Both the position numbers and the translations under genes were made by a program. From Nitrosomonadaceae bacterium (GTDB lineage Bacteria; Pseudomonadota; Gammaproteobacteria; Burkholderiales; Nitrosomonadaceae), in assembly GCA_002721545.1 (NCBI GenBank), contig PBKR01000022.1, forward strand, positions 1-32,384: 32,384 nucleotides of DNA, written 5' to 3'. The notes beneath the pieces are model-generated. The model did no database searches and was not told where the DNA came from. It saw only the letters and a program-made list of their open reading frames with translations. This document shows positions 1 through 8,203 of this stretch, in pieces. Each line of letters begins with the position of its first letter. The stretch's first letter is position 1.

Positions 1-1
1 A

Positions 2-118
2 AGTAAAGAAGAGCTTGTGAAAGTGAAGAGTGAGCAGAGAAGTAAAGAAGAGCTTGTGAAAGTGAAGAGTGAGCAGAGAAGTAAAGAAGAGCTTGTGAAA
101 GTGAAGAGTGAGCAGAGA
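2..118 (+). repeat. 39-bp in-frame tandem repeat, three copies
   Basis: Units lie at 2-40, 41-79 and 80-118 and look identical; a partial fourth starts at 119. Each is 13 codons, so copy-number change keeps the reading frame. The array reaches the window edge, so the true copy number is unknown. Confidence 0.92.
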
Positions 119-739
119 AGTAAAAATGAAAAGCAAAGGGAATTAGAAAGGCAAAAAGAAATTGCCGGGCAAATAAAATTGAAGCAGGAAGAGCTGTTAG
201 CGAAAAACGTGAAAAAGGAGGATGAGGGGATTGTTAATTACTTAAATGAAAAAATAGCTATTCGATTCAGTCTAATGCGATATGGTTTTAAATTAACTAA
301 TCGTACAGCAGGCTCGAGTGTTGACGAAAATATAATCTTTAAGGATTATAAGGAGTTATTTTTATATCTTCCAAGAGCTGTTCAGATTGGCTTTTTCTCC
401 CCCTTCCCAAATTTGTGGGTAACGCCTGGAGTACAAACTGGATATTTAGGAAGAATTTTAGCAGGTTTGGAAACTTTACTAGTTTACCTGATTTTTATAG
501 GTTTTTTTGTGGTTTTAACGCTGGAAAAGAAAATTCTGAAACCGGTAGCTCCTATCCTGATCATTGCTGGTATTGTTATCGTGTTGTTGGGGTTTGTGGT
601 TTCCAATGTGGGAGCAATATATCGTATGCGGCAGGCGCTTTTTATTCCCTATTTTATAATTGGGGTATACGGATTGAATATGCTGTTCACTCGGGTCAGA
701 AACTTTTTATCGAGGCACGAATACCGTAACCCCGTATAA
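2..739 (+). CDS. Membrane protein of unknown function, 3' part, with tandem-repeat linker
   Basis: The frame is open to the left edge of the window, so this is the C-terminal part of a larger protein; the GTG at 17 is only the first start-like codon inside a repeat. The first 39 or so residues are three copies of a charged 13-residue unit (SKEELVKVKSEQR), followed by more Lys/Glu-rich sequence that probably forms a coiled coil or flexible linker. After about residue 100 there is a motif rich in aromatic residues (YLPRAVQIGFFSPFPNLW), then three hydrophobic segments likely to span the membrane. The C-terminus is basic. The hydrophobic part resembles the tail of multi-pass proteins found in polysaccharide loci, but I do not recognise the family with confidence. 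A glycan-related membrane role is suggested only by the neighbourhood. It runs toward the minus-strand DUF218 gene. Confidence 0.7.
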   Translation, partial: SKEELVKVKSEQRSKEELVKVKSEQRSKEELVKVKSEQRSKNEKQRELERQKEIAGQIKLKQEELLAKNVKKEDEGIVNYLNEKIAIRFSLMRYGFKLTNRTAGSSVDENIIFKDYKELFLYLPRAVQIGFFSPFPNLWVTPGVQTGYLGRILAGLETLLVYLIFIGFFVVLTLEKKILKPVAPILIIAGIVIVLLGFVVSNVGAIYRMRQALFIPYFIIGVYGLNMLFTRVRNFLSRHEYRNPV

Positions 740-796
740 TTAGATATTTCCCAGAGGAAGTATCATTTCGGTTTGATTAGAGAACGCAAACTCTGA

Positions 797-1456
797 TTAT
801 AAGTTGAAATAATAGGCGATGGATTTTAGATATTCTAGGAATACAGCTTTTTGCCCTGTTCTTAATTTCCACCATTCATTGGCCGGGACAGAAGGATCCG
901 GTGCGGGATGCGTGATAAAATCCGCATCAAACCCGAGTTGTGAGATAGTTTTTTGATAGACTAAATTTGCTCGCCTGGTGTGGAAGGAAGAGGTCACAAG
1001 GATGAAATTCTTTATCTGGTGTTTTTTGAGAAGCTCTAAATTTGAAATGCTTTCACCTCGGGTGCTGACTTCTTTGTTGATAATCGAAGTGATGATATCG
1101 TTTGCTGGTACACCAAGTTTTACGGCATAAGTTTTCATCAGGCTAACTGTGAAGGTTTCTGGATAAAGTTTGTATCCACTGAAAACAATTTTCTTTCCGA
1201 ACCCTTCGTGATAAAGCTTTGCTGCCGCTTTGATTCTGTTTCCAGTCCAGGATCCCGCTAGCACGACTATAGCCTCTGATTTGACCAAACGGTCTTCATG
1301 CATGAGGATTCTATGGGCCCCAATTAAAAGTGTTTCTGAAAAGATTGTACCTAATGCTAAAAATATTATTGTGGCAATTATTATCTTTATCTTCTTTTCT
1401 TTTTCCACCACCCAAGTTCTCCCAACTTTTTCAAAACAGGTATTGTTTAATAACAT
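797..1456 (-). CDS. DUF218 (YdcF/SanA/ElyC-like) envelope protein
   Basis: A 219-residue protein with one N-terminal hydrophobic segment (about residues 22-45) followed by a DUF218 domain. Family marks are the first strand AIVVLAG, the GNRIKAAAKLYHEG helix, the GESISNLELL segment (the SxxNT-like position) and VTSSFHTRRA near residue 155. DUF218 proteins such as SanA, YdcF and ElyC are membrane-anchored and have been linked to envelope and undecaprenyl-phosphate sugar metabolism, but the reaction is not established. The anchor suggests the domain sits outside the cytoplasmic membrane. It is encoded opposite to its neighbours and converges with the membrane-protein gene to its left. The start is uncertain: the basic stretch after residue 17 could follow a later start. 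Confidence 0.85.
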   Translation of the reverse strand: MLLNNTCFEKVGRTWVVEKEKKIKIIIATIIFLALGTIFSETLLIGAHRILMHEDRLVKSEAIVVLAGSWTGNRIKAAAKLYHEGFGKKIVFSGYKLYPETFTVSLMKTYAVKLGVPANDIITSIINKEVSTRGESISNLELLKKHQIKNFILVTSSFHTRRANLVYQKTISQLGFDADFITHPAPDPSVPANEWWKLRTGQKAVFLEYLKSIAYYFNL

Positions 1457-1610
1457 AATTCTTATCCAGAGTTACTAAATAGGACTTAAGAGACTATATT
1501 ATAAAACTGGAATTTGGAATAACTTTTAGTTTGTGAGGATCAGCACTTGTAGATTGAACACGATCCTATGCTTGGGATATCATCAGCCATGTTTATTCTC
1601 AGCCTGTGCC

Positions 1611-1721
1611 GACGCAAAAAATATTTTAATGGCAATTTCGGACATTATCCTTGTACCCTTGTCCTTGTGGTTGGCATTTGTTTTGCGTTTGAGTGAATGG
1701 TTCTGGCCAATCCAAAAATGA
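1611..1721 (+). pseudogene. N-terminal remnant of a FlaA1/WbpM/CapD-type nucleotide-sugar dehydratase
   Basis: The plus frame reads KNILMAISDIILVPLSLW followed by LAFVLRLSEWFWP, then stops at 1719. This closely resembles the first transmembrane segment of membrane-anchored 4,6-dehydratases of the FlaA1/WbpM/CapD family, where a (K/R)xxLM...D...LALWLAFxLRLGEW pattern starts proteins of roughly 600 residues. The rest of the gene is absent. The sequence breaks at TGGCC, the first bases of the palindromic element at 1704-1743. The frame is open back to 1533, but the part before 1611 shows no family resemblance. The family assignment comes from pattern memory of about 30 residues. No intact copy of this gene is in the window, although it commonly follows a PglC/WbpL-type transferase such as the one ending at 25886. 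Confidence 0.6.
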
Positions 1722-1743
1722 TAAAACTAATCGGGGCAGGCCA
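1704..1743. repeat. Short palindromic element, copy 1 (IS-end-like)
   Basis: The 40-bp segment begins TGGCC and ends GGGGCAGGCCA. Its last 16 bases match copy 2 (25951-25966) at 15 of 16 positions, and the interior also aligns (a CC-R-AAAA-TGAT core). It lacks part of the left arm present in copy 2. It truncates the dehydratase remnant. It could be a collapsed insertion sequence (two ends, no transposase) or a MITE-like repeat. Confidence 0.6.
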
Positions 1744-1893
1744 ATTTTCTTATAGTAATATTGAGGTTTTGTGTGAAAATAATTACCAGCACAGCATGAA
1801 CTTTTCTTCTATAATAAAATAGTAAAACCTTTTCCATAATAATGCAACTTTAAGGAAGCTTGATAGATTGCTCAAACCAGAAAGATTTTCAAA

Positions 1894-2955
1894 ATGCTGA
1901 TCAAGTCAGTCCTAAAAAGATACCCAACCGCCTATCGTTTGGGCCAGTCTGTTTACCCTTATCTCACCCTTGCAATCGCGGCCTTTCGGGGAAGAAGGGG
2001 CTGGCAGGAGCATATGCGATCAACTTGGTCCAGGCTACGTGGAGACGTCCTCATAAAAGGTCGTCCCATTAATATAACGATCGAACCGACAAATAGTTGC
2101 AACCTGCTGTGCCCAATCTGTGAAACGGGAGCTGGTATTCTGGACCGTGATGAAAAACACATGACTCTTGACCAATTCAAGGCCATTATTGGTAAGGTGG
2201 GGTTCTACACGAACACACTTATGTTTTATTTTATGGGTGAACCCTTTTTAAACAAACAATCTTACCAGATGATCCGCTACGCCAAGGATATGGGTATTCC
2301 ATTTATAACGACTTGCACGAACGGTGATCCTGTAGATCCGGAAAAATTGATAGAATGTGGTCTGGATGAAGTAAACTTCCAGATCGGGGGAATGACCCAA
2401 AAAACCCATGAGATCTATCGAGTCAACAGCAATCTTAACCGCGTACTCACCGCCCTTAAAGAAACCATTCGTTTAAAGCGGCTTCGTAATTCAAGAATTC
2501 GCATTCTAAGTGGGTTTATTGCGATGAAGCATAATGAACACGAGATAGAATTATTTAAAGACCACATGGCCGAATTAGGCGTTGATGACACGACTGTAAT
2601 CAATCCGTGTGTGCGTGACGTTGAACAGGGGAAAACTTTCCTTCCACAAAACAAAAATTACTGGGAATACGACACTGATGCATTTGAGAAAGGTGTCCTC
2701 ACCCCAAAAATTCAACCCAACAACAAGTGCGACTGGATTTACTATTCACTCAGTATCCATGTGAATGGTGATGTTGTTCCTTGCTGCAGGGACCCAAAAG
2801 GCGAACAGGTAATGGGCAATTTATTAGCCCAGAATCTTGATGAAGTATGGAATAGTGATCGCTTCATCGCCTTCCGGAAACAATTGCATAAAGACCAGGG
2901 CCAGATAAACATTTGCAAATTGTGTTCCAGTTATCCGGCCAGTAAGGTTCACTGA
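1894..2955 (+). CDS. Radical SAM protein with SPASM domain
   Basis: A 353-residue protein. The radical SAM cluster motif CNLLCPIC (Cys69, Cys73, Cys76; C-x3-C-x2-C) follows the ITIEPTNSCN strand, and a GEP motif lies near residue 130. The C-terminal part holds a SPASM-type set of cysteines: one before DWIYYS, a Cys pair in VVPCCRD, and a CKLC near the end, fitting auxiliary Fe-S ligation. The family makes SAM-derived radicals for many substrates; in polysaccharide loci such proteins are often present with unknown substrates. The first 50 residues are basic and hydrophobic and could touch the membrane. The Shine-Dalgarno sequence before ATG 1894 is weak. It is a cytosolic enzyme on the same strand as the glycosyltransferase that follows after 151 bp. 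Family call is firm; substrate is unknown. Confidence 0.9.
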   Translation: MLIKSVLKRYPTAYRLGQSVYPYLTLAIAAFRGRRGWQEHMRSTWSRLRGDVLIKGRPINITIEPTNSCNLLCPICETGAGILDRDEKHMTLDQFKAIIGKVGFYTNTLMFYFMGEPFLNKQSYQMIRYAKDMGIPFITTCTNGDPVDPEKLIECGLDEVNFQIGGMTQKTHEIYRVNSNLNRVLTALKETIRLKRLRNSRIRILSGFIAMKHNEHEIELFKDHMAELGVDDTTVINPCVRDVEQGKTFLPQNKNYWEYDTDAFEKGVLTPKIQPNNKCDWIYYSLSIHVNGDVVPCCRDPKGEQVMGNLLAQNLDEVWNSDRFIAFRKQLHKDQGQINICKLCSSYPASKVH

Positions 2956-3106
2956 GAGATTATTGTAAAACAGCGTATAGCTGTAAATTAAAGACTTCTC
3001 GTCTAAAGTTTAACTGCTTCTTTAAACGATACTTTCAATAAACTGACAAAAAAGTATTCCCGGCTGTTTAAAGCGAGTTACTCACCACAATTTATTAAAA
3101 TTTTTA

Positions 3107-4309
3107 ATGAAACCTTCTATCCTTTTTATTGTTCCTGCCGAATACGAGGCTCTCAAGGAAAAAGGCGTCGATTCTATGATTCTTGAGCGGGATGAAGATG
3201 GGTTTTTCGGTAAGGTTATCACCCTGCACCCCTGTTGTTCAAAAACACGCTCAATTTCATTAAACGAATGCCATGAAATATATGAAGTGGGGTTTGACTT
3301 AATCCCTGGCGGTGAGCATTGGCGTTTATCGATGTATGCACAGTATCCAGTGCAATTTTTTAGGGTAATCTGGAATGCTGTTAAACTTGTGAAGAAATAT
3401 CGTATAAATTTAATACGGGCAAATGATCCTTTTTGGATGGGGTTATTTGGTTATTTAACTTCACGAATCTGCAGAATTCCTTTTTGTGTTTCTATTCACG
3501 CCGACTATGAAAAAAGAATGGCATTAGACAAAAGTATTTCGATTGTAAAAGTTTTCGGTTCCTATAAACTGGCCAAACGTCTTGCGCGATTTATACTGCC
3601 CAAGGCAGATCGGGTCATGCCCATCCGGGAAACACTTGGAGTGCAAGCCGTAGCGAACGGTGCGGATACTGAAAAAATCAGGGTTATACCACATGGCATA
3701 GATTTTTCCCCTTTCAGACTTTTTACAGCTCATAATATATTTGACCGTTTTGGTGTGGACCCTAGAAGGAAAATCATCAGTTTTGTCGGGCGCCTTACAT
3801 CGGAGAATTATGTAAACGATATACTGGATATTGCCAGAAAACTGGAAGAAAAGCGCCAAGACTTCACAATAGTTATGGCGGGTGGTGGAAAAGAGGAAAG
3901 TAGAATCAAACATGAAGTATTTTCCGATGCTATCCTAAAAAGACATGTATTCCTTTTGGGATTTCAGCCCAAAGACATATGTTTTGATTTGCGTCGCGCC
4001 TCTGACGTGTCCTTATGCCTGATGGCTGGGTTTAGCTTGATTGAAGCCTGTGCCGCTGAACGTCCTGTTGTTTCCTACGATGTTGAATGGCATTACGAGC
4101 TTGTAAAAAATAATCAAACAGGTTTTCTCATTCCAGAACATGATGTGAATGGAGCAGTTGAAGCGTTGGATTGGCTTCTCGATCGCCCTGAGGAAAGTGA
4201 AGAGATGGGGAAGAAGGCAAAAGCTTTAGCATTTGAACATCATGATTTGAAATCTACATCTAAAATTAAAATTATGTGCTATTCAGAGATGCTTTCACAG
4301 AGGGAATAA
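3107..4309 (+). CDS. Glycosyltransferase family 4 (GT-B fold)
   Basis: A 400-residue protein with two Rossmann-like halves. The C-terminal half has the typical GT4 pieces: VIPHGIDFSPF (near 194), IISFVGRLTSEN (near 223), VMAGGGKEE (near 256), and the acceptor-side motif GFSLIEACAAERPVV (308-322), a variant of the EX7E region in which the usual first Glu is not clearly present. GT4 enzymes are retaining transferases that move a sugar from a nucleotide donor to a lipid-linked or glycan acceptor at the inner face of the membrane. Donor and acceptor cannot be read from the sequence. There is no strong Shine-Dalgarno sequence before ATG 3107. Length is normal for the family, and no frame damage is seen. 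Confidence 0.9.
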   Translation: MKPSILFIVPAEYEALKEKGVDSMILERDEDGFFGKVITLHPCCSKTRSISLNECHEIYEVGFDLIPGGEHWRLSMYAQYPVQFFRVIWNAVKLVKKYRINLIRANDPFWMGLFGYLTSRICRIPFCVSIHADYEKRMALDKSISIVKVFGSYKLAKRLARFILPKADRVMPIRETLGVQAVANGADTEKIRVIPHGIDFSPFRLFTAHNIFDRFGVDPRRKIISFVGRLTSENYVNDILDIARKLEEKRQDFTIVMAGGGKEESRIKHEVFSDAILKRHVFLLGFQPKDICFDLRRASDVSLCLMAGFSLIEACAAERPVVSYDVEWHYELVKNNQTGFLIPEHDVNGAVEALDWLLDRPEESEEMGKKAKALAFEHHDLKSTSKIKIMCYSEMLSQRE

Positions 4310-4311
4310 AA

Positions 4312-4590
4312 TTGACAGACTCTCATGATCCACTTTTCCAGGTTGACTCTAAGAACCCTTGGTATGTTGATGACCATTTTGTGAAATAATACAATCGACG
4401 CGGGTCCAGAGGTTTCATTGAACGCCGATGGAAAATATTTAAAAATGAAAATGAAGATTTTTATTAAATTAAAGTAACATCCTGAACTCCAACCAGGATC
4501 CTTACCGCAGGTTGTAGAGATAGAATCAATTTGCTGTCCCTCAATTATGTGGCACAGCTAAGATCGTGGAATGTATCGATTTGCGGTACA
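4312..4590 (+). pseudogene. Decayed class I SAM-dependent methyltransferase
   Basis: One reading frame, beginning with TTG 2 bp after the GT4 stop, reads as a methyltransferase start: DPLFQVDSKNPWYVDDHFVK, stop (4387-4389), YNRRGSRGFIERRWKIFKNE, stop (4465-4467), stop (4483-4485), then RILTAGCRDRINLLSLN. The last piece looks like motif I of a class I methyltransferase (expected LDAGCGDG) with Asp and Gly lost to single-base changes. All pieces keep the same frame, so decay is by substitution rather than frameshift. The fragment dissolves before the asparagine synthase start at 4649, and the rest of a normal-length gene is gone. This fills the otherwise empty 339-bp gap between the two intact genes. 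Confidence 0.65.
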
Positions 4591-4648
4591 GAAAAAAACA
4601 TAATCCCTAAGAAGGTTTTTCAACTTCCGGGCACCGAGGAAGTAACCC

Positions 4649-6490
4649 ATGTGTGGAATTGCCGGCATTTTTTTATTAGATAGTGCCAATAAAGACAAGC
4701 TGAAATCTATCGAAAAAATGACAGAAGCCTTAACGCATCGTGGTCCTGATGATGAAGGTTTTTATTTCAACGATAAAATTGGTTTAGGGCACAGGCGACT
4801 TAGCATAATTGATCTTTCAGCTAATGCAAAGCAACCCATGTTCAATGAAGATTATTCACTTGTGTTGGTATTTAATGGGGAGATTTATAATTTTCAAGAA
4901 CTTAGAAAAGATTTAATAAAAAAAGGGCATACGTTTAAAAGCCAAAGCGATAGTGAAGTTATATTACATTTGTACGAGGACCACCAAACAGACTGCACCA
5001 AATACCTTGAAGGAATGTTTGCGTTTGCCATTTACGATATACAACGTGAGAAATTATTCCTTGCACGTGACCGACTTGGCGAAAAACCCCTGTATTACTA
5101 TAAAACCCGGAATGGATTTTATTTTTCATCGGAAATAAAATCATTCTTCATGTTGGACGATTTTGAAAAAAAAATATCTTCCGAAGGTCTTCATACATAC
5201 TTTAATAATATTCAGATTCCCGCCCCACAAACAATTTTTCATGGTGTGAAAAAGATCCGGCCCGCACACGGGTTTCTTCTGGATTCAAGGGGTCATGAAA
5301 TTGAAAAACCGTATTGGAAGGTTGACTGCACTAAAAAAACCAAACTATCCATCGGAGATGCTAAAGAGCAATTAAATTTATTAATGCTCGATTCTGTAAA
5401 AAAGATGCTGGTCAGCGATGTTCCCATAGGATTATTGCTTTCGGGAGGTGTTGATTCATCAATATTACTGGCTCTAGCAAATGAAACTGGCAGGCAAGAC
5501 CTTAGCACTTTTACGGTGGGAAACAACTCAGAGGAATTAGAGGATGAAGAGTTTAAACGGGCCAAAAAGATCGCCTCCAAATTCAATTCTAAAAACTATA
5601 CACACGACTTCGGGAAAATTGAATTTAACCAATTGGTTGAGGCTGCCAAGCTCTGTGATGAACCCATCGGATTCCTGGAAATTTTTTATATGTTCGGAAT
5701 TTTTGGAAAAATCAAAGACCGTGCCAAAGTGGTACTTACCGGAAATGGGGCAGATGAGATTTTTGGAGGTTATGTTACATACAACAACGTAAAAAAATAT
5801 TCTAATTTTACCAGCCATTTCAAATTTTTAATTCAACATTCCAACGCCCTAATGACTTCCACGGCTTCATCAATAAATAGTGCCGGTAACTGGAAAATAT
5901 TAAAAAACCTTTTTTCTGTGGGATTAAAAAAGAGTAGGCCTGAAGGATTGGAGGGCAGTTTATTGTCAGAAGCCATGAGTCTGGTAACTTATGACAATGT
6001 ATTGGATGCAAAACTTTTCATAGATCTTTTAGTTCGTTGCAATCACACTATTTCATCCATTCCAGATACCGGGGGAATGTATTATTCTGTTGAAGTAAGG
6101 TCACCCTTCCTGCATCATAAAATAATTGAATTTGCTGCTACTTTGCCAGCAAATTACAAAGTTCAAGATCATCGGAATCCTTTAACGAATAAATTCATAT
6201 TAAAACAATTGGCATGTGACTACTTAAATAGTGAAGATGTGTATATTCAAAAATATGGCTATGGCTATTTTATCAACTCCTACACTTTGATGAAAACAAC
6301 ATGGAAAAATAATATTGAGGACACCATTTTCGATTCAATAATTCTGAAGGCGGGTTATTTTAATGAAGGATTTGTCAGGGATATTTGGTTACGATTTTTA
6401 AATGATACATTGAATTTCAGGGAACGATTGATTTTTGCCAGATTTGTTATATTTTGTGTTTGGTATAAATATAAATTTTCAATTTTATAG
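4649..6490 (+). CDS. asnB: Asparagine synthase-like glutamine amidotransferase 1
   Basis: A 613-residue protein. Cys2 after the initiator Met (MCGIAGIF) is the N-terminal nucleophile of a class II glutamine amidotransferase. NGEIYN (76-81) and SDSEV (100-104) complete the glutaminase site. The synthetase half has the pyrophosphate-binding SGGVDS loop (265-270) and TGNGADEIFGGY downstream. The family converts Asp plus Gln and ATP to Asn, but in glycan loci similar proteins (for example WbpS) are proposed to amidate sugar carboxyl groups; that role is inferred here from context. An AGGA Shine-Dalgarno sequence about 8 bp upstream supports the start. A second, clearly divergent copy lies at 19425. 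The C-terminal third is less recognisable than in housekeeping AsnB. Confidence 0.93.
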   Translation: MCGIAGIFLLDSANKDKLKSIEKMTEALTHRGPDDEGFYFNDKIGLGHRRLSIIDLSANAKQPMFNEDYSLVLVFNGEIYNFQELRKDLIKKGHTFKSQSDSEVILHLYEDHQTDCTKYLEGMFAFAIYDIQREKLFLARDRLGEKPLYYYKTRNGFYFSSEIKSFFMLDDFEKKISSEGLHTYFNNIQIPAPQTIFHGVKKIRPAHGFLLDSRGHEIEKPYWKVDCTKKTKLSIGDAKEQLNLLMLDSVKKMLVSDVPIGLLLSGGVDSSILLALANETGRQDLSTFTVGNNSEELEDEEFKRAKKIASKFNSKNYTHDFGKIEFNQLVEAAKLCDEPIGFLEIFYMFGIFGKIKDRAKVVLTGNGADEIFGGYVTYNNVKKYSNFTSHFKFLIQHSNALMTSTASSINSAGNWKILKNLFSVGLKKSRPEGLEGSLLSEAMSLVTYDNVLDAKLFIDLLVRCNHTISSIPDTGGMYYSVEVRSPFLHHKIIEFAATLPANYKVQDHRNPLTNKFILKQLACDYLNSEDVYIQKYGYGYFINSYTLMKTTWKNNIEDTIFDSIILKAGYFNEGFVRDIWLRFLNDTLNFRERLIFARFVIFCVWYKYKFSIL

Positions 6491-6622
6491 GACAGATATC
6501 TAGTGTGGATTTAGTGGCTACTTTGATTTTTCATCCTGTGAAATTTGGACTGAAAACTTTTATCATGAGTTGTTAGTTGAAGATAAATCGAAAAATCCGT
6601 TGGTTTAAAAAGTAAGGAAAGA

Positions 6623-8203
6623 ATGCAAAGCTTTGTCCTAAGGCATACAGGGTCGCCCCAAGTGCTCGACTATGAGTTTTCTGGCGGTCGTAAAGTTGTT
6701 CAATGGCCGCAAGAAGATGGTGCTCAGCTTGGTATGGCGGGTGCGTGGAACTTTCTCTTTCGTCTCGGTGCGTCTCCTAGCACGGTAGACGAGAGTAGTC
6801 TCCCTGTTCCCAGAGAAGGGGATGTGCTATATGTCACTGCAGACGTAAAGTTTGTCGAGAAAACTGAAAAGGCTTTGCAAGATTGGATGGCGGCTGGGGG
6901 GAGAATTGTAGCTAGCGGATGCCCAGAAGCCTGGCGTTTTGTTTTTCCGAAAAATGTGATTTTGGAAAGCGCAAGGCTTGTGAATTGCTATGCCGGTTTG
7001 GCATGGCTTCGAGATGGGTTGGAGCCGGAGTTGATCGCTCCACCTAATTGGACTTACCTGAGTATGCGGTTTGAAATGATGGGTGAATGGAAATGTATTG
7101 GCAGGCTTGCCGCTGTCAGTGGAGAACGTCAAACACCTAATCGAGCATTGGTTGAGCCAATCCAAAATGCTCCTGCCATGCTTTTTCGCAGAAACTTTTT
7201 TTATCTCAATGCTAGCCCTTTTGCTGCTTTGCAGTCTTGGTTGCAGGGACAAGAAGATTTACAACCTTGGTTGGCTTGGCGGCACCGGATATTCTGGTTG
7301 GACGAATATACCGCATTCCTTCATAGGGTTTTGCAAGAGTACCATTTATTGCCAGTGCAGGCAGAAGGTATTCCAGGCCTTGCACAGACAACCATCGTTT
7401 TCCGTCATGATCTGGATTATTCTCGCGACACTACATACCTTGAATTAGAAAATCAGGCTGGCTTGTCTGGGGTTCACGCGATTTTAAAGGACAGGAATAC
7501 AGAATTTTGGGTGAATCTTTTAAAAACTAAGCCGAGACAAGAATCTGCATTTCATTTCAACACAGGGCATTATTCAAGGTTGCTGGAAGAGGTACGCCAT
7601 AAACTTCTAAATTTACCTAAGCGACAGGTGCGTCCGAATAGAAAGGCAATAAAGGGAAATGGGTTGTTGAGTCAGGTGAGATGGGCGAAAAGAAATGGAA
7701 TAGGCATAGAAACTTTGCATCGCCATATTTTTTTTATGTTTTATCCTGAATTGGTGGATGCCCTAGATATTGTTTATGAAAATGAACCTGAAGTTGTTGG
7801 CGGGAGTAGTTTTTTCAGTGGCGCGATATTGCGCTGGGGAATAAATGATGTAGATGGTATGCGAGGCAGTGTGGCAGATTTTACCGACCCTCAGTTTCCT
7901 TTTTGGTTTCCTTTTCGATTAGCCCATGCAGGTGCGGGCGGCCGAATGCTTAAAGGCTGGGAAAGTACATGCATGATGGAGGCAGAGCCGAGGCTAGTGG
8001 AACAAATGATAGATCACCATATTTCAGGGCTTCCACAAAAGGTAATGGTTCTTAATTATCACCCAGCACATGCAAATAATCAGACATTTGCCAAGAATGG
8101 TTGTGTTAGCTGGTTTCGTGAAATTCTTGATATGTGTAAACATCGAGGGGTAGAGGTCAGACCACTCGCCGAAGTTTACCGGATAATTAATGCGTCGCTA
8201 TGA
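6623..8203 (+). CDS. NodB-like (polysaccharide deacetylase fold) protein with N-terminal extension
   Basis: A 526-residue protein with no signal peptide. Residues about 1-240 include DVLYVTADVKF and an AAGGRIVASGC turn, resembling a glutamine-amidotransferase-like Rossmann domain without a visible catalytic triad. From about 258, TIVFRHDLDYSRD (RHDLDYSRD at 261-269) looks like the first metal/acid motif of a carbohydrate deacetylase. FHFNTGHY (310-317), HRHIFF (366-371) and NYHPAHANN (478-486) supply further His residues in the expected order. Deacetylases of this fold remove N- or O-acetyl groups from glycans; a cytosolic sugar or lipid-linked substrate is inferred because no export signal is present. 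AAGGAAAG just upstream supports ATG 6623. It overlaps the next gene by 4 bp (ATGA), so the pair is probably translationally coupled. Confidence 0.6.
   Translation: MQSFVLRHTGSPQVLDYEFSGGRKVVQWPQEDGAQLGMAGAWNFLFRLGASPSTVDESSLPVPREGDVLYVTADVKFVEKTEKALQDWMAAGGRIVASGCPEAWRFVFPKNVILESARLVNCYAGLAWLRDGLEPELIAPPNWTYLSMRFEMMGEWKCIGRLAAVSGERQTPNRALVEPIQNAPAMLFRRNFFYLNASPFAALQSWLQGQEDLQPWLAWRHRIFWLDEYTAFLHRVLQEYHLLPVQAEGIPGLAQTTIVFRHDLDYSRDTTYLELENQAGLSGVHAILKDRNTEFWVNLLKTKPRQESAFHFNTGHYSRLLEEVRHKLLNLPKRQVRPNRKAIKGNGLLSQVRWAKRNGIGIETLHRHIFFMFYPELVDALDIVYENEPEVVGGSSFFSGAILRWGINDVDGMRGSVADFTDPQFPFWFPFRLAHAGAGGRMLKGWESTCMMEAEPRLVEQMIDHHISGLPQKVMVLNYHPAHANNQTFAKNGCVSWFREILDMCKHRGVEVRPLAEVYRIINASL

Noticed and set aside
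2-118. Tandem repeat considered as a CRISPR array
   Set aside because: Units are directly adjacent with no spacers and are in frame within a coding sequence.
415-729. Plus-strand 104-codon frame inside the first membrane-protein gene
   Set aside because: It is a shifted frame of the hydrophobic coding region, with aromatic and Cys-rich composition and no ribosome-binding site.
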